Source: Hyphomicrobiales bacterium (GTDB lineage Bacteria; Pseudomonadota; Alphaproteobacteria; Rhizobiales; Beijerinckiaceae). Taken from it: DNA of 48,282 nucleotides. The notes beneath the pieces were generated by a model that did no database searches, had not been told where the DNA came from, and saw only the letters and a program-made list of their open reading frames with translations. Location: NCBI GenBank assembly GCA_900473415.1, contig UCLR01000044.1, positions 1-48,282 on the forward strand, in the 5' to 3' direction. Made by a program: the position numbers and the translations under genes. Position 1 is the first letter of the stretch; every line of letters begins with the position of its first letter. Positions 16,554 through 24,817 of the stretch are shown here, in pieces.

Positions 16554-17339
16554 TCAGAACTTGACGCCGGCTCCGACGCGCACGTTGTGGATGTCGATCA
16601 CCGAGCCTTCCAGATCGGCGAAGCGCGTGAAGACGTATTCGGCGCGCAGGATCAGGTTGTCGAGGACGGCGGCGTCGATGCCCAGGCCCCCGGTGATGCC
16701 GGAGGTGTACGTGTTCTTGGAGCGCACGGCGGTGGCCGGCAGGCCGGTCGCCGCCTCCGGCATGAACGCGACCATCGACGTGCCGCGGCCGACCGCGAAG
16801 CCGAGCGAGGCATAGGGCATGAGCCGCCCCATGGTGTAGCCGAAGCGCACCTTCAGGGAGCCGTAGTCCTCGAGAGTCTGGGTGCCGGTCAGTGTGGCGA
16901 CGTAGGGGCCCGATAGTGTGATTGGTAGCGAGTTGTATTGATGGTCGTGCCGGTTGTAATCCGCCTCGAAGCCGATGACGACGTCACCGAAGGCCACGTT
17001 GTAGCCGGCGAAGCCGCCGAAGCTCACGCCGCTGTCGGCGCGATCCTCGAAGCGCACCGTGCCGAGGATATCGGCCTGCTGGGTCATCTGCAGCCGGCTG
17101 CGAAGCGCCTGGAACTGCGGCTGAAGCCCGTTCTCGAGGGGTTGGAACTGGGTGCGGGAGGTTCCGACCAATCCGCCGAAATAGAAGCCGGTCCAGCTGA
17201 AGCGGTCCATCAGCGTCGGCACCTCCTCGATCTGGGAGCCGCGCAGCACCGGATAGTCCGCCGCAAGGGCCGGACTGGCGGCAAGGTCAGCCGCAACGGC
17301 GGCGGCTGCGAGAGCCGGCGCGATGGAAAGGATCCGCAT
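16554..17339 (-). CDS. Outer-membrane beta-barrel protein (Omp25/Omp31-like porin family)
   Basis: The 261-aa protein has a signal peptide ending in SPALAAD and a mature part of alternating strands. WTGFYFGGLVG at the start of the barrel and the final ...RVGAGVKF, with the terminal phenylalanine read by the BAM complex, are diagnostic of the alphaproteobacterial Omp25/Omp31 group. Function is usually structural or a small pore in the outer membrane. It is slightly longer at the front than Omp25 because of a loop with LENGLQPQFQALRSRL. It is transcribed alone, convergent with the DAHP synthase gene. Confidence 0.88.
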   Translation of the reverse strand: MRILSIAPALAAAAVAADLAASPALAADYPVLRGSQIEEVPTLMDRFSWTGFYFGGLVGTSRTQFQPLENGLQPQFQALRSRLQMTQQADILGTVRFEDRADSGVSFGGFAGYNVAFGDVVIGFEADYNRHDHQYNSLPITLSGPYVATLTGTQTLEDYGSLKVRFGYTMGRLMPYASLGFAVGRGTSMVAFMPEAATGLPATAVRSKNTYTSGITGGLGIDAAVLDNLILRAEYVFTRFADLEGSVIDIHNVRVGAGVKF

Positions 17340-17490
17340 CCTATTGTCCCCCGGCAGCGGTCCGGTTCCTGCCGGTCTGCCCTGCCCAGCGACAATTCAT
17401 GCTCAGGTAACCCTAATTCACGGTTAACGGTGCGGAAGTGGCGATGACGCGGCGATTGTCGCCCGGCGGCAAACACGGCATAAGCCCGCC

Positions 17491-18846
17491 ATGACAGCCT
17501 CCGCCGCCACATCGCCGCTCGTCCGCTTCGCGCCGTCGCCGACCGGCTATCTCCATATCGGCAACGCCCGGCCAGCACTGTTCAACTGGCTTTTCGCCCG
17601 TCGGCATGGCGGCCGCTTCCTGCTGCGCTACGACGACACCGACCTCGCCCGCTCGAAGCCCGAATATGCCGGCGCCATCGCCGAGGATCTGGGCTGGCTC
17701 GGCATCCGGCCGGATCTGGTGATCAAGCAGTCCGAGCGGCTCGCGGTCTATGACGCTGCGGCCGATCGCCTGCGCGCGGCCGGGCGGCTCTATGCCTGCT
17801 ACGAGACGGCCGACGAACTGGAGCGGCGGCGCAAGCGCGAGCTCGCCCGCGGCCTGCCACCGATCTACGACCGCGCCGCGCTGAAGCTCACCGCCGACGA
17901 GAAGGCGGCCTTCGAGGCCGAGGGGCGCAAGCCCCATTGGCGCTTCCTGCTGGAGGCGCGCGAAGTCGCCTGGGACGATCTCGTCCGCGGCCCCGCCCAT
18001 GTCGACTGCGCCTCGCTGTCCGATCCCGTGCTGGTGCGCGAGGACGGCAGCTATCTCTACACGCTGCCCTCCGTCGTCGACGACATCGAGACTGGGGTGA
18101 CCCATGTCATCCGTGGCGAGGACCACGTCACCAATACCGCCGTCCAGGCGCAGATTTTCGAGGCGCTGGGCGCTGCGCTGCCAGCCTTCGGCCACCACAA
18201 CCTTCTGACGACAGCGAGCGGGGAGGGGCTGTCCAAGCGCCTCGGTCATCTCTCGCTGAGGGGCTTGCGCGAGAGCGGCGTAGAGGCCTTGGCGGTCGCG
18301 GCATTGGCCACGATGGTCGGCACCTCCGATGCGGTGCGCCCGGTCGCGAGCCTCGACGAGCTCGCCGGGCTGGTCGAGCTCGCCCATGTCTCGCGTGCCC
18401 CGGCCAAGTTCGACGAGCACGAGCTGGAGGCGCTGAGCGCCCGCACGCTGCATCAGCTTCCCTATGCCGTCGTGGCGGAAAGGCTCTCGGCGCTCGGCGT
18501 CGCCGGTGACGAGCCCTTCTGGCTGGCCGTGCGCGGCAACCTCGCCAAGCTCGGCGAGGCGAGGGAGTGGTGGCAGGTCGTCGCGGGGCCGATCGAGACG
18601 GTCATCGCCGATCCGGTCTTCATCGGCCAGGCGGCGGCGCTGCTGCCACCGGAGCCCTTCGACGCGACGAGCTGGAAGAGCTGGACACAGGCCGTATCAG
18701 CCGCCACGGGCGCCAAGGGCAAGGCGTTGTTCATGCCACTGCGGCAGGCCCTGACCGGGCTCGACCACGGTCCGGAACTGGCCGCGCTGCTGCCGCTGAT
18801 CGGGCGGGAGAAGGCGCTGAAGCGGCTGGCCGGCGAGAGGGCCTGA
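17491..18846 (+). CDS. gltX: Glutamyl-tRNA synthetase
   Basis: The 451-aa class I synthetase has the HIGH-like motif H22-I-G-N25 after FAPSPTGYL, and a degenerate KMSKS-like motif GLSKR (S248-K249-R250). The C-terminal helical anticodon-binding region is present, so this is not the short GluQ queuosine enzyme. Many alphaproteobacteria carry two gltX genes, one of which charges tRNA-Gln for later amidation; this copy, with 'NARPALFNW' and a reduced KMSKS, may be the second type. Whether it is the sole copy cannot be told here. The ATG at 17491 is the natural start. A palindromic repeat follows the gene. Confidence 0.93.
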   Translation: MTASAATSPLVRFAPSPTGYLHIGNARPALFNWLFARRHGGRFLLRYDDTDLARSKPEYAGAIAEDLGWLGIRPDLVIKQSERLAVYDAAADRLRAAGRLYACYETADELERRRKRELARGLPPIYDRAALKLTADEKAAFEAEGRKPHWRFLLEAREVAWDDLVRGPAHVDCASLSDPVLVREDGSYLYTLPSVVDDIETGVTHVIRGEDHVTNTAVQAQIFEALGAALPAFGHHNLLTTASGEGLSKRLGHLSLRGLRESGVEALAVAALATMVGTSDAVRPVASLDELAGLVELAHVSRAPAKFDEHELEALSARTLHQLPYAVVAERLSALGVAGDEPFWLAVRGNLAKLGEAREWWQVVAGPIETVIADPVFIGQAAALLPPEPFDATSWKSWTQAVSAATGAKGKALFMPLRQALTGLDHGPELAALLPLIGREKALKRLAGERA

Positions 18847-18851
18847 ACGTC

Positions 18852-18984
18852 GTCATCCCGGGGCAAGCGCGCCGCGCTTGAACCCGGAACGCGCGACTTG
18901 GCCAGCCCTCAATGACGGCGTCGTAAGACGTATCACCCAGCCCTGGTTTCCGGGTTCAGGCCTGACGGTCTGCCCCGGAATGAC
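18852..18984. repeat. Palindromic intergenic repeat, copy A
   Basis: The ends GTCATCCCGGGGCA (18852-18865) and TGCCCCGGAATGAC (18971-18984) are inverted repeats with one mismatch, and GAACCCGG/CCGGGTTC (18880-18887, 18950-18957) pair inside. The same ends appear at 22973-23124 and 41521-41636, so this is a dispersed family. It fills the gap between gltX and the MFS gene. Confidence 0.75.
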
Positions 18985-19004
18985 AAGGCTTCAGCGGCGA
19001 AGAC

Positions 19005-20336
19005 TCACTCGTGCCGGTCCATCGCCGAGGCGTGCTTGGTGTCGCGCATGGTGGTGTAGACCAGTAGCGACACGAAGATCACCGCGGAGAGGTAGTAGTA
19101 GAACCACTGCTCGTGGCCCTGCTGCTTGAAGAACAGGGCGATGGCGGGCGCTGTGCCGCCGAAGATCGAAACCGTCAGCGCATAGGGCACGGCGACGCCG
19201 GTGGCGCGGATCGAGGTTGGGAATAGCTCCGCCTTCACCACCGCGTTGATCGAGGTGTAGCCCGCGACGAAAACCCAGGCACCCGAGATCAGCAGGAAGG
19301 CGATCCAGGGGGATTTGGTGCCGGCCAGTGTCGTCAGAATCGGCACGGTGAGCAGCGTGCCGGCCACACCGAAGAAGACCAGCATCGGCTTGCGGCCGAT
19401 CCTGTCGGAGATCAGCCCGTAGATCGGCTGCAGGATCGAGGCGAAGATCAGCGAGCCGGCGATGACATAGGTCGTCACGATGTCCGAGAGGCCCACCGTC
19501 TGCTTCACGAAAGTCTGCATATAGGTGGTGAAGGTGTAGAAGGCGGCCGTGCCGCCGGCGGTGAGGCCGACGACGATCGCAACCTCGCGCGGATACTTCA
19601 GTAGCCCCTTCAGCGAGCTCTCGCGCTTCAGGCCGCTCTTCTTCGCCGCCTCGAAGGATTCCGTCTCGTGCATGTGCCGGCGCATGATCATGGCCGTGAT
19701 GGCGAGGCCGGCGCCGATAACGAAGGGGATGCGCCAGCCCCAGGCGACAAGCTCCTCATGCGTCAGGAAGACGTTCTGGAGCAGCAGCAGCACGAGGATG
19801 GCGGTGAGCTGCCCGCCGATCAGCGTCACGTACTGGAAGCTGGAATAGAAGCCGCGATGCTCGGGATGGGCGACCTCGGTGAGATAGGTCGCGCTCGCCC
19901 CGTATTCGCCGCCGAGGCTGAGGCCCTCGATGATCCGCGCCAACGCCAGCAGGGCGGGCGCCGCGAAGCCGATCGTCGCATAGGTCGGCGTTACCGCGAT
20001 GATCAGTGAGCCGAAACACATCATCACCACCGAGACGGTCAGCGACAGCCGCCTGCCATAGCGGTCGGCCAGATGGCCGAAGAGCCAACCACCGACCGGG
20101 CGCACGATGAAGCCGGCCGCGAACAGCGTTGCGGCATTGAGCTGCTGCACCACCGGGTCATTCGACGGGAAGAAATGTGGCGCGAAATAGAGCGCGAAGG
20201 CCGTGTAGGCGTAGAAATCGTACCATTCGACCAGATTGCCGACCGAGCCCATGAAAATCGCCTTGAGGCGGCGTTTGGCATCGGCCAGTTCGATCGGGTG
20301 GGGTGTGGCGGCGGTGCCGGAAGTCGTGTCGGTCAT
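19005..20336 (-). CDS. MFS transporter, metabolite:H+ symporter (MHS) family
   Basis: The 443-aa protein has twelve membrane helices. The N-terminal MGSVGNLVEWYDFYAYTAFALYFAPHFFP is the MHS hallmark, and GHLADRYGRR is the MFS loop 2-3 motif. FIVRPVGGWLFG and EGLSLGGEYGAS are also conserved. Relatives take up alpha-ketoglutarate, citrate, dicarboxylates, proline/betaine or shikimate with protons; the substrate here is unknown. The ATG at 20336 gives the usual short N-terminus; its ribosome-binding site is weak. The gene stands alone. Confidence 0.92.
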   Translation of the reverse strand: MTDTTSGTAATPHPIELADAKRRLKAIFMGSVGNLVEWYDFYAYTAFALYFAPHFFPSNDPVVQQLNAATLFAAGFIVRPVGGWLFGHLADRYGRRLSLTVSVVMMCFGSLIIAVTPTYATIGFAAPALLALARIIEGLSLGGEYGASATYLTEVAHPEHRGFYSSFQYVTLIGGQLTAILVLLLLQNVFLTHEELVAWGWRIPFVIGAGLAITAMIMRRHMHETESFEAAKKSGLKRESSLKGLLKYPREVAIVVGLTAGGTAAFYTFTTYMQTFVKQTVGLSDIVTTYVIAGSLIFASILQPIYGLISDRIGRKPMLVFFGVAGTLLTVPILTTLAGTKSPWIAFLLISGAWVFVAGYTSINAVVKAELFPTSIRATGVAVPYALTVSIFGGTAPAIALFFKQQGHEQWFYYYLSAVIFVSLLVYTTMRDTKHASAMDRHE

Positions 20337-20519
20337 GGAGGCCTGCTGAGCTGGGGAGCGTCGGAGGCACACACGCGGCCGGGCCGCGGGCGAGATCTGC
20401 GGCCTCCCGATGGGCGGCTTGAAGCGCCTCTTATGCGCCGCTTTCCGTCATGCGTCTACCGGCGCTCGCTGTGTTCGTGCCGGCCCGTCCATGCGCAAGG
20501 CGCATGAGACTTTTATGAC

Positions 20520-21689
20520 TCAGGGCCGGGCGAGCTGCGGGCTGAGGTTCGGCGCCAGGTTGGGCGCGACGATCCGGACGGCGCGGCGCTCGCCGGTGAC
20601 GCTGCGCGACTCACTCTTCAGTCCGTCCTTCTTGTCGAGCACCTTCTCGCCGACAATGTCGGGACCCACGCCCGCGGACTCGGTGCCGGACGTCGGCGAA
20701 TCCTCGGAAGGCATCGGCTTCTCGTCCGGAAGGGCCGGGGTGGCCGCCGGGGCCGCCGGAGCCGGCTGGGCGGCGGCGCCACGCCGCTTGGGATCGGCCT
20801 TGGGGTCGACGGCCTTGGGGCGCGAGAGCTCGGCGGCGCGCTGCTCGGTGACGATGACGTCGCCCTTGCGCTTGTCGAGCAGGTATTCGGCGTTCCTGAG
20901 AGCCTCTGACCAGCTCTGGCCCTGGCCGCGGCAGGTGCAGGCGGCGTCGAAGCTGCGCAAGTATTTCCCGGCATTCGGCAGGGAGGAATAGGGCTGTCCG
21001 CTCGAGCGCGAGGCGGCGTTCTGGATGTCGCCGCCGCTGCTCATGCCGAAAGCTGTCGTCTCCGCACCCGGGCAGAGCGCCTGGCACATCTCGTCGGCAT
21101 TGCCGTTGTTGCTGGCCAGCGGGAAGAAGAAGCCGTCGCAGCTGCGCACGCAGACCGTCTGCGGGCCGCCGAGGCGGGGCTTTTCCGGCTCGATGATCGA
21201 CTGCTCGGGGTCGAGTTCCGGCACGGTGCTGTCGATCTCGGCACCGCCGCGGCGCGGCCCGAGTCCGAAGATCGTCTCGAAGAAGCCGCGCTGCTGCGGC
21301 GCCCGGCAATTGCTGTTGATCGCGGCGGCAAGCTGGGCCCGGCGCTGCTCGATGCCGCCGCCCTGGGCCTGCCGCTGCAGTGCGCCGTACTGCGCCTGCA
21401 GCTGGCCGAGCTGGGAACGCAGGCCGCCGCATTGCGGCGGCGGCGAGTCGAACAGGCCCAAGCCGCGGTCGCAGCCCATGGAGCGGTACTGGTTGGTGAG
21501 CTGCGCGAGCTGCGCGCCGACGCGCTGCGCCATCTGGGCGGCGTTCGGATCGCCGCCGCTGCGGCCCTGCAGGCTGGCAAGCTCCGCGCGCCAGGCATCG
21601 CAGGCCGGCGACTGGGCAAAAGCGGCTCCGCTCAGGGCCGCCAGCGCCAGCAGGGCCATGCCGAAGCGTCTGGAAAGTCGCAGCATCAT
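20520..21689 (-). CDS. Secreted DUF2865 protein
   Basis: The protein is 389 aa from the start chosen here. It has a signal peptide (MALLALAALSGAAFAQ), a helical Gln/Ala-rich N-terminal half (QLGQLQAQYGALQRQAQ) that may form a coiled coil, and a central Cys-rich core: VCVRSCDGFFFPLASNNGNADEMCQALCPGAET ending in an AACTCRGQG block. This core is DUF2865, a family of unknown function found almost only in Hyphomicrobiales. The C-terminal 100 residues are low-complexity, rich in Pro, Ala and charge. The start could be the ATG at 21713 instead; neither has a clear ribosome-binding site. It is divergent from purC. Confidence 0.82.
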   Translation of the reverse strand: MMLRLSRRFGMALLALAALSGAAFAQSPACDAWRAELASLQGRSGGDPNAAQMAQRVGAQLAQLTNQYRSMGCDRGLGLFDSPPPQCGGLRSQLGQLQAQYGALQRQAQGGGIEQRRAQLAAAINSNCRAPQQRGFFETIFGLGPRRGGAEIDSTVPELDPEQSIIEPEKPRLGGPQTVCVRSCDGFFFPLASNNGNADEMCQALCPGAETTAFGMSSGGDIQNAASRSSGQPYSSLPNAGKYLRSFDAACTCRGQGQSWSEALRNAEYLLDKRKGDVIVTEQRAAELSRPKAVDPKADPKRRGAAAQPAPAAPAATPALPDEKPMPSEDSPTSGTESAGVGPDIVGEKVLDKKDGLKSESRSVTGERRAVRIVAPNLAPNLSPQLARP

Positions 21690-21997
21690 CGCGGGTCGGG
21701 TCACATCATCCATTTTGAAGGCCGGGCCGTTCGCCGGCTTCGTCCGGGGAACGCCGAGCACACCCGCCAAACGCGACGGAACTATGGAGCGGCCTGCGCC
21801 GCAAGGCGCGGATTCGCTCCCTAGCCTGGGCTCCGCATGCCATATTCGGGCCGTCGCAGCAATCCGGGGAAGTGCGCAGTGGACCTGTGGTGGAAAACCG
21901 CCTCTTTCGCTAGAAGGCTGTCTCATATGCCGGAAGAGTCGTCGGGCGCGGCCCTCCATCCGGCCCTCGCATCCCGCCAGAGAGGCAAGCGCTCCCC

Positions 21998-22948
21998 ATG
22001 TCCGATTACCTGCCTCTTCACGAAGCCGTCATCGCTGAGCTGCCGAATTATTACCGCGGCAAGGTCCGCGAGAATTACGATCTGCCGGATGGCCGCCGCA
22101 TCCTGATCTCGACCGACCGGCTCTCCGCCTTCGACCGTGCCATCGCCTCGATTCCGCTGAAAGGTCAGGTGCTGACCCAGACTGCCCGCTTCTGGTTCGA
22201 GCGGACGGCGGACATCTGCCCCAACCATGTGCTGGAATATCCCGATCCGAACGTCGTGGTCGGCAAGCGCCTCGAGATCCTCCCCGTGGAGATGGTGGTC
22301 CGCGGCTATCTCGCCGGCACCACCGGCACCTCGATCCTGACGCTCTACAAGCAGGGCCAGCGCGATATGTACGGCATCACCCTGCCGGACGGCCTGCGCG
22401 ACAACGAGGAGCTGCCGCAGGCCATCATCACCCCGACCAGCAAGGCCTTCGATGGCGGCCATGACGAGCCGCTCTCGGAGCGCCAGATCGTCGAGAGTGG
22501 GCTGGTGACGCAGGCGCAGTGGGACACGATGGCGGGCTATACGCTGGCGCTCTTCGCCCGCGGCCAGAAGCTCGCCCGCGAGCGCGGCCTGATCCTGGCC
22601 GACACGAAATACGAGTTCGGCACCGATGCCGAGGGCCGGATCTATCTGGCCGACGAGATCCACACCCCGGATTCGAGCCGCTACTGGTTCGCGGAAAGCT
22701 ATCCCGAGCGCTTCGCCACGGGCGGCAAGCCGGAATCCTTCGACAAGGACTTCGTGCGCAACTGGGTGGTGGCGCGCTGCGACCCCTACAAGGAAGAGCT
22801 GCCGCCGATCCCGCAGGAGCTAATCGACCAGACCTCGGCCGTCTATGTCCGCGCCTTCGAGACGATCACCGGGCAGCCCTTCGCCTATCCGCCGGTGGGG
22901 GAAGATCCGCTGCAGCGGATCCGGCGCAATCTGGCGCGGTATTTCTGA
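21998..22948 (+). CDS. purC: Phosphoribosylaminoimidazole-succinocarboxamide synthase (SAICAR synthase)
   Basis: The 316-aa enzyme uses ATP to join CAIR and aspartate in purine synthesis. The N-terminal GKVRENYDL, the STDRLSAFD motif, VEMVVRGYLAGT and LADTKYEFG are all canonical. This is the longer (about 300 aa) form, with the C-terminal DKDFVRNWV segment, as in yeast Ade1. Start ATG 21998. It is not in a pur operon. A palindromic repeat follows. Confidence 0.96.
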   Translation: MSDYLPLHEAVIAELPNYYRGKVRENYDLPDGRRILISTDRLSAFDRAIASIPLKGQVLTQTARFWFERTADICPNHVLEYPDPNVVVGKRLEILPVEMVVRGYLAGTTGTSILTLYKQGQRDMYGITLPDGLRDNEELPQAIITPTSKAFDGGHDEPLSERQIVESGLVTQAQWDTMAGYTLALFARGQKLARERGLILADTKYEFGTDAEGRIYLADEIHTPDSSRYWFAESYPERFATGGKPESFDKDFVRNWVVARCDPYKEELPPIPQELIDQTSAVYVRAFETITGQPFAYPPVGEDPLQRIRRNLARYF

Positions 22949-22972
22949 GCGCGTCGGTTTGCGCTGAACCAC

Positions 22973-23124
22973 GCCGTCATTCCGGGGCATTGCGCAGCAA
23001 TGAGCCCGGAACCCATGAACACGGGATTTGAAAGAGGGGCGGCAGCGATGTCGCCCTTCCTTGTGTCCGCGGTGTTCATGGAGTCCGGGCTCGGGCCTTT
23101 CAGGCTCGCCCCCGGAATGACGGC
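22973..23124. repeat. Palindromic intergenic repeat, copy B
   Basis: Perfect 15-bp terminal inverted repeats (22973-22987 and 23110-23124) share GTCATTCCGGGG with copies A and C. Inside, GAGCCCGGA (23002-23010) pairs with 23084-23092 and CATGAACAC (23014-23022) pairs with 23072-23080, so nearly the whole 152 bp can fold as one long stem. It separates purC from the convergent MarR gene. Confidence 0.8.
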
Positions 23125-23156
23125 TCGGTTCCGGTGGGGGCTTCGCGCCCTCAGGC

Positions 23157-23645
23157 TCAGTCTTCCCCGCGGAAATCGCCCGCGAGGTGGCGGCCGCGCT
23201 CGGTCAGGATCGACAGCACCCGCTCGAACGCCCTGAGTTCATCGGGCGCGATGCCTTCGATCCAGCGCGCCTCGAAGCCGAGCGCCAGCGGCACGATCTG
23301 CTCATAGATCCGCCGGCCGGCCGGCGTCAGGGTCACGAAGGATTCGCGCCGGTCCTGCCGGTTCTCGGCGCGCGAGACGAGGCCGCGCTTCTCCAGCTCG
23401 GTCACGGCGCGCGAGACCTTGGTCTTGTGCATCTGCGCGAGCTCGCCGATGTCACGCGAGGTCAGCTTGGTGAACTCCCCGAGCTGCGCGACCACCCGCC
23501 ATTCCGGAATGCCGATGCCGAAATGCTCGCCGTAGATCCGCCCAAGCGCGCGGCTGGCGAAGGAGCCGACAACGTTAAGCCGATAGGGCAGGAAGCGCTC
23601 GAGCTGGAGCACCTGCTTCTCGGGCTCGGGTGATGGCATCGACAT
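23157..23645 (-). CDS. MarR family transcriptional regulator
   Basis: The 162-aa regulator has a winged helix-turn-helix at about residues 55-120: LTSRDIGELAQMHKTKVSRAVTELEKRGL is the DNA-reading part and ENRQDRRESFVTLT the wing. It should act as a dimer that responds to a small, often aromatic, acid. The ATG at 23645 has GAGGTAACC upstream. It begins 25 bp after the TRAP binding protein gene in the same direction, so the two probably form one transcript. A plausible target is the 61-bp divergent region at 24757-24817. Confidence 0.9.
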   Translation of the reverse strand: MSMPSPEPEKQVLQLERFLPYRLNVVGSFASRALGRIYGEHFGIGIPEWRVVAQLGEFTKLTSRDIGELAQMHKTKVSRAVTELEKRGLVSRAENRQDRRESFVTLTPAGRRIYEQIVPLALGFEARWIEGIAPDELRAFERVLSILTERGRHLAGDFRGED

Positions 23646-23670
23646 GCGGTTACCTCGTCGGCGAAGGCGC

Positions 23671-24756
23671 TCAGCGCGCCTTCAGCCGGTTCATGAAGGA
23701 GTCGTACGAAAGCTCCGCGACCTGCCACCAGAGCAGGTTCTCGCCGCGGAAGGCGACCATGGAGTCGTAGCCCTTCTTGAAGTCCGGGTTCTTGGCGCCG
23801 GTCTCGGCGTAATATTCCTCCGCCGCCTTCAGCGCCGCCTCCATCACCGGCAGCGGGAAGCCGCGCAGCTGCGCGCCCTGCGCCACCAGACGGCGCAGGC
23901 CGCCCGGGTTCACGAAGTCGTATTTCGCCAGCATCCAGTTATTGGCCGCCTCGCAGGCGTTCTGGACGATCGCCTGGTAGTGCTTCGGCAGCTTGTTCCA
24001 GGCTTCCTTGCCGATGATCAGGTGCAGCATTGCGCCGCCCTCCCACCAGCCGGGGTAGTAGTAATATTTCGCGACGCGGATGAAGCCGAGCTTTTCGTCG
24101 TCATAGGGGCCGACGAACTCGGCCGCGTCGATCGTGCCGCGCTCCAGCGCCGGGTAGACGTCGCCGGGCGCGATCTGCGTCGGCACCACGCCGAGCTTGG
24201 CGAGCACCGCCCCGCCCATGCCGCCGATGCGGAACTTGAGGCCCTTCAGGTCGTCGACGCTCTTCAGCTCGTTGCGGAAGAAGCCGCCCATCTGGCAGCC
24301 GGAATTGCCGCAGGGGATCGAATAGGCGTTGAAGCGGTCGAGAACGCCGTTCACCACCTGCTCGCCGCCGCCGAAATACCACCAGCTATGCTGCTGGCGG
24401 GCGTTGAGGCCGAAGGGGATGCCGGTGCCGAGCCCCAGCGTCGGGTCCTTGCCGATGTAGAAATAGGTCGGCGAATGCGCGCATTCGACCGTGCCGGAGG
24501 AGACCGCGTCGAGCGCCTGCAGGCCGGGCACGATCTCGCCGGGCGCGAATACCTGGATGTCGAACTTGCCGTCCGTCGCCTCGGAGACGAGCTTGGAAAA
24601 CTGCTGGGCCGTGCCGAAGATCGTGTCGAGCGACTTCGGGAAGCTCGAGGTCAGGCGCCACTTCACTTCCGGCTGCGACTGGGCGATGGCCGGCATCGCG
24701 ACCGTGGTCGCGGCTGCGGCGAGCGCTCCCGTCTTCAAAAAGCTGCGGCGTTCCAT
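23671..24756 (-). CDS. TRAP transporter substrate-binding protein (DctP family), Tat-exported
   Basis: The 361-aa periplasmic binding protein has a Tat-type signal (ERRSFLKTGALAAAA) and a DctP-fold mature domain: KFDIQVFAPGEIVPGLQALDAVSSGTVE carries the binding arginine region, and AAEFVGPYDDEKLGF is the second conserved block. TRAP systems import organic acids with help from DctQ and DctM membrane subunits, but neither gene is present nearby, so this is an orphan binding protein in this window. ATG 24756 has a strong GGAGGAAA site. It is followed by a MarR gene and is divergent from the FAH gene, which suggests uptake of a substrate degraded by that pathway. The mature sequence resembles members annotated for 2-oxo or aromatic acids, but this is not decisive. 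Confidence 0.9.
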   Translation of the reverse strand: MERRSFLKTGALAAAATTVAMPAIAQSQPEVKWRLTSSFPKSLDTIFGTAQQFSKLVSEATDGKFDIQVFAPGEIVPGLQALDAVSSGTVECAHSPTYFYIGKDPTLGLGTGIPFGLNARQQHSWWYFGGGEQVVNGVLDRFNAYSIPCGNSGCQMGGFFRNELKSVDDLKGLKFRIGGMGGAVLAKLGVVPTQIAPGDVYPALERGTIDAAEFVGPYDDEKLGFIRVAKYYYYPGWWEGGAMLHLIIGKEAWNKLPKHYQAIVQNACEAANNWMLAKYDFVNPGGLRRLVAQGAQLRGFPLPVMEAALKAAEEYYAETGAKNPDFKKGYDSMVAFRGENLLWWQVAELSYDSFMNRLKAR

Positions 24757-24817
24757 ATGGTTTCCTCCGAGGCGCTGTTGCATTCTTATTGGCGCGTCCC
24801 GGGAGGAATGAAAAGAG

